NCBI GenBank assembly: GCA_026389415.1
Contig: JAPLHX010000310.1
Coordinates: 1-5,728 of the forward strand
Direction of reading: 5' to 3'
DNA: 5,728 nt
DNA from: Coprothermobacterota bacterium
Lineage (GTDB): Bacteria > Caldisericota > JANLFM01
The notes under the pieces were generated by a model that worked only from the letters and a program-made list of their open reading frames with translations, was not told the origin of the DNA and did not search any database. The translations under genes were made by a program, and so were the position numbers. Positions 1-3,985 of this stretch are shown piece by piece. Each line of letters opens with the position of its first letter. The stretch's first letter is position 1.

Positions 1-16
1 ACTGATCCGGAGAATC

Positions 17-889
17 ATGATCCAGGAAATTCGGACCAAGACGTTACTGATTGCCTGCAAGGATCCGGATTCCTGGTTTGGTGTGCGGTATCGCTTCAAC
101 ATCTACCGGGGTTGCCAACACCAGTGCATCTATTGCGACTCGCGCAGCGAGTGCTATGGCATCGAGAACTTCGCTGATATTCAGGTGAAAGTGAATGCGA
201 TCGAATTGCTGGAGCAGGAATTGGCTCGCAAACGACAGGTGGCCCTCATTGGTACGGGGGCGATGAGCGACCCCTACACGCCCGCTGAGCGTCTATATAA
301 TCTCACCGGCCGCTCTCTCCAAGTCTTGGCGCGTCGGCATTTCGGGGTCCATATCATGACGAAAAGCGACCTGGTGCTGCGCGATGTCGAAATCCTGTCC
401 GCGATTGCCCGCCTGTATTGTTCGGTCGCTTTTTCCATCGACACGACCGACGACAATCTGGCTCTAAAACTCGAGCCGGGAGCCCCCCTGCCCTCAGCGC
501 GCTTTCGTGCTATGGAAACACTGGCCAAGCGTGGCATTCGCACAGGCGTGGCTTTGATGCCGGTCCTGCCGTATCTGGAAGATAACGAAACGAATGTGAT
601 TGCAATAGTGCGGCGAGCATCCGAAAGTGGCGCTAGTTTTCTTCTCCCTTGGTTTGGCCTTTCCATGCGTGCCGGCCAGCGTGAGTACTTCTATCTAAAG
701 CTGGATGAATTGTTTCCTGGTTTACGCCGGAAGTACCAACAGCGCTATGGGTTGCGCTATGATTGCCCTTCGCCTGATGCAGCCATGTTAGCCCAAGTGT
801 GCCGGGATGAATGTCGGCGACTGGGACTGATTTGCTCTATGACGGAATGGGTGAAAACAATCCGATTCGGACAACTTTCCTTGTATTAG
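17..889 (+). CDS. SPL-like radical SAM protein (COG1533 / spore photolyase-related group)
   Basis: This 290-residue protein is a radical S-adenosylmethionine enzyme expected to carry a [4Fe-4S] cluster and cleave SAM to a 5'-deoxyadenosyl radical in the cytoplasm. The cluster ligands are in the sequence as C33-x3-C37-x2-C40, in the stretch YRGCQHQCIYCD. Next come features I associate with the SplB-like group: SDPYTPAE with a following LTGRSLQ, the TKSDLVLRD segment, then FSIDTTDD and an EPGAP...R segment before a GVALMPVLPYLED strand. The C-terminal part adds four cysteines (C250, C262, C266, C273). Members of this group outside true spore photolyase have no settled substrate, so none is assigned; the protein is also shorter than typical SplB. 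The ATG at 17 has GGAG at 9-12, a rather short 4-nt spacing. Whether it belongs to an operon with an upstream gene cannot be seen. Family call is firm, function unknown. Confidence 0.9.
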   Translation: MIQEIRTKTLLIACKDPDSWFGVRYRFNIYRGCQHQCIYCDSRSECYGIENFADIQVKVNAIELLEQELARKRQVALIGTGAMSDPYTPAERLYNLTGRSLQVLARRHFGVHIMTKSDLVLRDVEILSAIARLYCSVAFSIDTTDDNLALKLEPGAPLPSARFRAMETLAKRGIRTGVALMPVLPYLEDNETNVIAIVRRASESGASFLLPWFGLSMRAGQREYFYLKLDELFPGLRRKYQQRYGLRYDCPSPDAAMLAQVCRDECRRLGLICSMTEWVKTIRFGQLSLY

Positions 890-910
890 CTGTCATCCGC
901 GGCTGACAGC
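889..910. other. Inverted repeat across the convergent stop codons
   Basis: GCTGTCA (889-895) and TGACAGC (904-910) are perfect 7-bp arms around an 8-nt loop. The element starts on the last base of the radical SAM stop codon and contains the helicase stop (893-895). With only 3 bp between the two genes, it is the only candidate here for a bidirectional transcription end or an mRNA 3'-end stem. Neither strand has a clear run of T after it, so it is not a canonical intrinsic terminator. Confidence 0.4.
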
Positions 911-2182
911 GTAGCGATTACGGGTCGGGCGAGGCAGGCCTCGTTTGACCTTATTGTTCCAACTGGAACGCCCAAGCGGTCCCCGGCCGTTCTTGCTCCC
1001 AGCGTCGGACACGGGAAAGACATACATGCTTTTGGAACCGAAAGACGGAACCGGTGCCGGTTCGTTGTAGTTGAATGTCTCCAAGCGACGACGTTCAATC
1101 TTGGCCCCCACGGCACGCTCGATCGTGGAAACCATCGCCGCATCGTCCCGACCGATGAACGTGAAGGCATCGCCGGTCTTGGCTGCACGACCGGTCCGCC
1201 CAATCCGATGGGTGTAGGCATCCGCCGAGTCCGGGATGTCAAAGTTGATCACATGCGAGATCAAAGAGATATCCAAGCCGCGAGCGGCAATGTCTGTGGC
1301 TACCAGGATTTGTACGGATCCCCTTCGGAACCCTTCCAGCGCAGCTTGCCGCTTGGACTGCGGCAGGTTTCCCTGCAAAGAAGTCGCCTTGAAACCGGTT
1401 TTCTGCAATTGATCCCCCAGGCGCTGGGCCCGGTGCTTGGTTCGTACGAAGACCAGGACGGATTCCGTATCGGTTTTCCGCAACAGCTCCATCAACAACT
1501 GGGTTTTTAAATGGGGTTCCACCGGATAGAAAAAATGGGTCACGGTTTCCACGGGCGCCTGGTGACCGACTTGCACAGTAATCGGGTTGCGCAGGATTTC
1601 CCGAGACAGGATGCGAATTTCCTCTGGCATGGTGGCGGAAAACTGCAGCGTTTGGCGCTCTTTGGGCAAATGGCGCAGAATGCGCCGGATGTCGGGTAAA
1701 AATCCCATGTCCAACATCCGGTCGGCTTCGTCCAGCACCAATACTTCCAGAGCGGACAGGTCGATCGCGCCCTGCCCGATCAGATCCAGCAAACGACCCG
1801 GGCAGGCGATCACCACGTCGGTGCCGGCTTTAAGCTTGGCTTTCTGAGGATTGATGCCCACACCGCCGTAGATGGCCGTGCTGCGCAGTTTGGTCTTGCG
1901 ACCGAACGCGCAGAACGCGGTATGAATCTGCTCGGCCAACTCCCGGGTGGGAGCCAGGATCAGGGCTCGGATCAAACCGGGTTGCCTTCCCAGCAGACGC
2001 TGCAGGATCGGCAAGGCAAACACTGCGGTTTTTCCGGTGCCGGTGTTGGCTAAACCGACGAGATCGCGGCCCTGCAAGACTGGCGGAATCGCTTTCTCTT
2101 GAATCGGCGTGGGCGTGGTATACCCTTCCGCCCGCACAGTAGCTGCGATCCGCGGATCAAATTGAAACGCTTCAAAACTCAA
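893..2182 (-). CDS. DEAD-box ATP-dependent RNA helicase, RhlE type
   Basis: A 429-residue cytoplasmic ATP-dependent RNA helicase that unwinds short RNA duplexes; relatives act in ribosome assembly, RNA decay and cold adaptation. Nearly all family motifs are readable: Q motif (F3 to Q28, ending TPTPIQ), motif I ANTGTGKT (45-52), Ia PTRELA (78-83), GG (106-107), Ib CPGR (127-130), II DEAD (151-154), III SAT (182-184), IV VLVFVRT (242-248), V ATDIAARGLD (295-304) and VI HRIGRTGR (325-332). Motif Ib has Cys where TPGR is usual, and motif I has Asn where AQTGTGKT is usual; neither should abolish activity. A basic tail of about 60 residues follows, rich in R, G and K, probably for RNA contact. The start is set at TTG 2182-2180: AAGGAG lies 6 nt upstream, and the protein then begins MSFEAF, as RhlE proteins do. 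A GTG 19 codons upstream (2239) has no comparable site. The exact paralogue (rhlE, cshA or other) is not certain. Confidence 0.93.
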   Translation of the reverse strand: MSFEAFQFDPRIAATVRAEGYTTPTPIQEKAIPPVLQGRDLVGLANTGTGKTAVFALPILQRLLGRQPGLIRALILAPTRELAEQIHTAFCAFGRKTKLRSTAIYGGVGINPQKAKLKAGTDVVIACPGRLLDLIGQGAIDLSALEVLVLDEADRMLDMGFLPDIRRILRHLPKERQTLQFSATMPEEIRILSREILRNPITVQVGHQAPVETVTHFFYPVEPHLKTQLLMELLRKTDTESVLVFVRTKHRAQRLGDQLQKTGFKATSLQGNLPQSKRQAALEGFRRGSVQILVATDIAARGLDISLISHVINFDIPDSADAYTHRIGRTGRAAKTGDAFTFIGRDDAAMVSTIERAVGAKIERRRLETFNYNEPAPVPSFGSKSMYVFPVSDAGSKNGRGPLGRSSWNNKVKRGLPRPTRNRYAVSRG

Positions 2183-2188
2183 ATAATA

Positions 2189-2194
2189 CTCCTT
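2189..2194 (-). promoter_or_regulatory. Ribosome binding site deciding the helicase TTG start
   Basis: Read on the minus strand, AAGGAG lies 6 nt before TTG (2182-2180). It is the best Shine-Dalgarno match near this end of the gene and fits the family N terminus MSFEAF. It favours the TTG over the in-frame GTG at 2239, which would place this purine box inside the coding region. Confidence 0.8.
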
Positions 2195-2255
2195 TGTGGC
2201 TTGGTTCGAGAGGTCTTCTTTAGGACCGTTCGCCAGCACAGCGTAATACGCATCT

Positions 2256-2268
2256 ACCCCTGAGGGGT
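2256..2268. repeat. Short hairpin in helicase leader
   Basis: ACCCC (2256-2260) and GGGGT (2264-2268) enclose a 3-nt loop. On the plus strand TCTTTT follows, which looks like a weak terminator, but no plus-strand gene precedes it. On the minus strand it would be a small GC-rich stem in the helicase leader, about 75 nt before the TTG start. The stem is short and could be chance. Confidence 0.3.
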
Positions 2269-2303
2269 CTTTTGCGTGTGGGCAACGGTAGGGTTGGTCC
2301 TGA

Positions 2304-2329
2304 AATTGACGATTTTCGGTTAGTCAATT
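2304..2329. repeat. Perfect 7-bp inverted repeat in helicase leader
   Basis: AATTGAC (2304-2310) and GTCAATT (2323-2329) are separated by 12 nt. Each arm contains a TTGAC core that resembles a -35 box, but neither has a matching -10 at 16-18 bp. It is more likely a leader stem or an operator, if it is functional at all. A dyad of this size is not rare by chance in 350 bp. Confidence 0.3.
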
Positions 2330-2353
2330 CGAGCGAGCAAGCAGTATCCACCG

Positions 2354-2391
2354 CCCTGTTGTGGCTCCCAATGGCATCTAATCAAACAGGG
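2354..2391. repeat. Inverted repeat near the 5' end of the helicase leader
   Basis: CCCTGTT (2354-2360) and AACAGGG (2385-2391) are perfect 7-bp arms around a 24-nt loop. On the minus strand the structure would begin about 13 nt after the predicted transcription start, so it could form the first stem of the helicase leader RNA. Confidence 0.35.
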
Positions 2392-2410
2392 AAGCTCTCA
2401 ACAAGAATTT

Positions 2411-2439
2411 ATTGTCCTCCCAATCCGTCTGTTTGTCAA
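2411..2439 (-). promoter_or_regulatory. Predicted sigma-70-type promoter for the helicase
   Basis: On the minus strand a perfect -35 TTGACA (2439-2434) is followed after exactly 17 nt by GACAAT (2416-2411), a 4 of 6 match to TATAAT. Transcription would start near 2404, giving a 5' leader of about 220 nt before the TTG start. I saw no better promoter closer to the gene. This is a sequence match only. Confidence 0.55.
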
Positions 2440-2472
2440 ATTCATTGCCGTTTCATCTCGCCGGTTCGGCGC

Positions 2473-2523
2473 CGCCGATCCAGGCAAGGCAGTGGGTCAA
2501 CAGCAGCCTTGAAGGGATCGGCG
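2473..2523. repeat. Nested two-part inverted repeat between divergent promoters
   Basis: The outer arms CGCCGATCC (2473-2481) and GGATCGGCG (2515-2523) are a perfect 9-bp match. Inside them CAAGGC (2485-2490) and GCCTTG (2506-2511) form a perfect 6-bp stem around a 15-nt loop. Two 3-nt segments (AGG and AAG) face each other as a symmetrical internal loop. The total is 15 paired positions in 51 nt, far better than the other dyads here. It lies upstream of both the helicase and rpsT promoters, so it is probably not in either mRNA. It may be an operator, a small structured RNA, or the remnant of a palindromic repeat family. Confidence 0.6.
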
Positions 2524-2537
2524 CGCGACGGGATGGT

Positions 2538-2562
2538 TCACCACGGCACTTTGGCCTGGTGA
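2538..2562. promoter_or_regulatory. Dyad overlapping the rpsT -35 region (possible operator)
   Basis: TCACCA (2538-2543) and TGGTGA (2557-2562) face each other. Inside them GGC (2545-2547) and GCC (2554-2556) extend the symmetry, leaving one unpaired C. The element covers the -35 box of the predicted rpsT promoter, a position where a bound repressor would block RNA polymerase. No regulator can be named. Confidence 0.35.
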
Positions 2563-2578
2563 CACTTTGTGCTATACT
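2551..2578 (+). promoter_or_regulatory. Predicted rpsT promoter with extended -10
   Basis: The -10 box TATACT (2573-2578) is preceded by TGC, giving an extended -10 element. A weak -35, TTGGCC (2551-2556), lies 16 nt upstream and matches TTGACA at 4 of 6 positions. The start would be near 2585, leaving a short leader of about 27 nt that contains the Shine-Dalgarno sequence. This fits a strongly expressed ribosomal protein gene. Confidence 0.6.
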
Positions 2579-2598
2579 TCGTCCACTTACCAAACAGC

Positions 2599-2604
2599 AA
2601 GGAG
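2599..2604 (+). promoter_or_regulatory. Strong ribosome binding site deciding the rpsT TTG start
   Basis: AAGGAG lies 7 nt before TTG 2612-2614. This identifies the TTG as the start. An in-frame ATG at 2567 lies inside the predicted promoter, upstream of the likely transcription start, and cannot be used on that transcript. Confidence 0.85.
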
Positions 2605-2611
2605 AATCGCG

Positions 2612-2872
2612 TTGCCTAGATCGAAATCTGCCAAGAAACGGGAAGCGTTAACCAAAAAGAAAACTGAGCGAAACCAAGCTTTAGAAGGAAAAATGAAGGG
2701 TATCATCAAGAAGGTCGATCGGTCCATTGCCAAGAAGACGCCAAATGCCGCCGCCCTTGCCAAGGAAACGGCCCAAATCATCGACAAGATGGCTAGCAAG
2801 GGAATCATTCACAAAAACCAAGCGGCCCGACGCAAATCTCGTCTTGCCAAGAAAACTCCGCCAAGCGCCTAG
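2612..2872 (+). CDS. rpsT: 30S ribosomal protein S20
   Basis: An 86-residue basic protein of the small ribosomal subunit. S20 is a three-helix bundle that binds 16S rRNA early in 30S assembly. The N terminus MPRSKSAKKR matches the family's usual MANIKSAKKR pattern. The C-terminal signature GIIHKNQAARRKSRLAKK spans residues 64-81. The length is normal and lysine and arginine content is very high. Translation starts at TTG with AAGGAG 7 nt upstream; an in-frame ATG 15 codons earlier would add residues unlike any S20. E. coli rpsT also starts at UUG, and there the codon contributes to feedback control by S20; the same may hold here but is inference. The gene is a single unit, with its own promoter upstream and an intrinsic terminator downstream. 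It converges on holA, an arrangement shared with Bacillus and relatives. Confidence 0.97.
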   Translation: MPRSKSAKKREALTKKKTERNQALEGKMKGIIKKVDRSIAKKTPNAAALAKETAQIIDKMASKGIIHKNQAARRKSRLAKKTPPSA

Positions 2873-2895
2873 TACTTCCATTCCGATCCGCTATC

Positions 2896-2923
2896 GAACG
2901 GAGCCTACGCTCCGTTCTTTTTT
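2896..2923 (+). terminator. Intrinsic terminator of rpsT
   Basis: GAACGGAGC (2896-2904) and GCTCCGTTC (2909-2917) form a perfect 9-bp stem with a 4-nt CTAC loop, followed directly by six Ts (2918-2923). It begins 23 nt after the rpsT stop codon. The holA stop codon (minus strand) lies in the loop and the last holA codons form one arm. On the minus strand the run after the stem is not T-rich, so strong termination is expected only for rpsT. Confidence 0.93.
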
Positions 2924-3951
2924 ATTGGAGACCTCACAGCAATAGAGACGATGAACGTTTCCAGCAACAGTTGGGGATCCATCCCAGCCCGCTTGACTTG
3001 CTGATCGATCCGGGTCAACTGCTCTAGACCGGCCAAGGCTTGAATTCGGGAAAGCCGATGGGGCAGCTCCAGATATTTTTTTACGGCAAAGGGGTGTTCA
3101 CCAATCTTTTGCGCCAAGCGATAATAATCCGTCCGACGGATTTCTCCCCACTCGGCCAATTGGTAGGCCATGCGGAACTGGCGGAACAGAAGAGCGAGGA
3201 TTCGACCGGTAGCTTCACGATCTTTGGCTGAGAGTGAACCCAGAACTCGTATCGCCCGCCGGCAATTCTGGGCCACAACCGCCTCCACCAAGTCAAATAC
3301 CGCCCCTTCTTCGTAGGGGAAGACCGCTTCGGTTGCAGAAGCTGAGGATAACTCACCATCATCGCCCACAAACAAAGAAATCTTTTCAATTTCGTTGGCC
3401 AATCCCTCCAGGGTTCCATCGGTATGCAAGAGCAGCCACTCGCAAACGTCCACGTTCGCTTTCAAGCCACGGGCAGCGAACGAACGACGGATGAAGCCTT
3501 CCAATTGGCGTTGATCCAGCACAGGTTCCTTGACGATTGCTCCTTCTAGTTGGACGGCTTCCTCTGCTGAATCGTCCTCGCATTCCAGCAGAAGGACCTC
3601 CTCGGGACAGGGTGGAGGGAGGGCTAAAAAAAACTCCTTGCGCAGAGATGGTTTGAGATCCTGTAGGTTCTTGATCAGTGTCAACCGGCGGGAAGCAAAC
3701 AAACAAAAAGAGTCTTGCTCTTGCCAACGTGCCCCTTCCGTTGCGTCTTGCAGGCGAAATTCCCCATCAGGAACCAGGAATTTTCCCTGCAAGGCCTTTA
3801 CTAACCGGTTCTTGAGGAAGAATGACGATCCCAGCAAGAGATAGAGAGGGGAAATCGTGCCCGCTTCTGCCTGTTTTATTGCTTCCAGATAGTCTAGTTC
3901 TTTCAACAAGGCGGAACGCGGACTATGGGATCTGGAATGAACGTCCACCAT
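2905..3951 (-). CDS. holA: DNA polymerase III subunit delta (clamp loader)
   Basis: A 348-residue protein, about the usual length of HolA, the clamp-loader subunit that opens the beta sliding clamp. Family landmarks are present in order: SPLYLLLGSSFFL (34-46), equivalent to the usual PVYLLYGEE opening; LFASRRLTLIKNL (84-96); a TDGTLEGLANEIEKI segment (177-191); AVFDLVEAVVAQN (217-229); ILALLFRQFRMAYQ (251-264); and HPFAVKKYL (286-294). The end has the D-QQVKRAG-D--LLLETF pattern (316-333). Delta does not hydrolyse ATP, so the lack of a Walker A motif is expected. The start chosen is ATG 3951, 34 nt after the comEC stop. Its ribosome binding site is weak (GGGG 8 nt upstream; a better AGGA is about 16 nt away), so it may depend on translation from comEC. 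The frame stays open to 4116, but those extra 55 residues overlap comEC and look non-native. Identity is firm, the exact start less so. Confidence 0.92.
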   Translation of the reverse strand: MVDVHSRSHSPRSALLKELDYLEAIKQAEAGTISPLYLLLGSSFFLKNRLVKALQGKFLVPDGEFRLQDATEGARWQEQDSFCLFASRRLTLIKNLQDLKPSLRKEFFLALPPPCPEEVLLLECEDDSAEEAVQLEGAIVKEPVLDQRQLEGFIRRSFAARGLKANVDVCEWLLLHTDGTLEGLANEIEKISLFVGDDGELSSASATEAVFPYEEGAVFDLVEAVVAQNCRRAIRVLGSLSAKDREATGRILALLFRQFRMAYQLAEWGEIRRTDYYRLAQKIGEHPFAVKKYLELPHRLSRIQALAGLEQLTRIDQQVKRAGMDPQLLLETFIVSIAVRSPIKKNGA

Positions 3952-3985
3952 GGACGTTGCCCCGCTTTCCTTTCTCTTCGGTTTC

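Larger units (their letters stand above)
2183..2611. other. Divergent intergenic region between helicase and rpsT
   Basis: This 429-bp stretch has no gene I can support; the open frames across it (for example 2272-2562 on plus) resemble no known protein and lack a ribosome binding site. It does hold regulatory-looking structure. On the minus strand are a sigma-70-like promoter at 2411-2439 and about 220 nt of predicted helicase leader with three dyads (2354-2391, 2304-2329, 2256-2268). A nested inverted repeat lies at 2473-2523, upstream of both promoters. On the plus strand are a small dyad (2538-2562) and the rpsT promoter (2551-2578). Confidence 0.7.

Noticed and set aside
886..1242. Short open frames inside the helicase gene on both strands
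   Set aside because: The helicase frame carries all conserved motifs; the other frames show no domain or ribosome binding site.
2255..2274. Plus-strand intrinsic terminator (ACCCC/GGGGT followed by TCTTTT)
   Set aside because: The stem is only 5 bp and no plus-strand gene ends nearby. It is kept only as a possible leader stem.
2480..2515. Resemblance to the bacterial signal recognition particle RNA (GGTCA...AGCAGCC)
   Set aside because: The conserved GGAA-type tetraloop and surrounding internal loop are missing, and the hairpin is too short. The likeness is probably chance.
2272..2562. Plus-strand open frame of 96 codons in the intergenic region
   Set aside because: It starts at TTG without a ribosome binding site, has no recognisable protein features, and runs through the nested inverted repeat and the rpsT promoter.
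2567..2611. ATG 15 codons upstream as the rpsT start
   Set aside because: It overlaps the predicted -10 box, has no ribosome binding site, and adds residues absent from S20 proteins, while the TTG has AAGGAG at ideal spacing.
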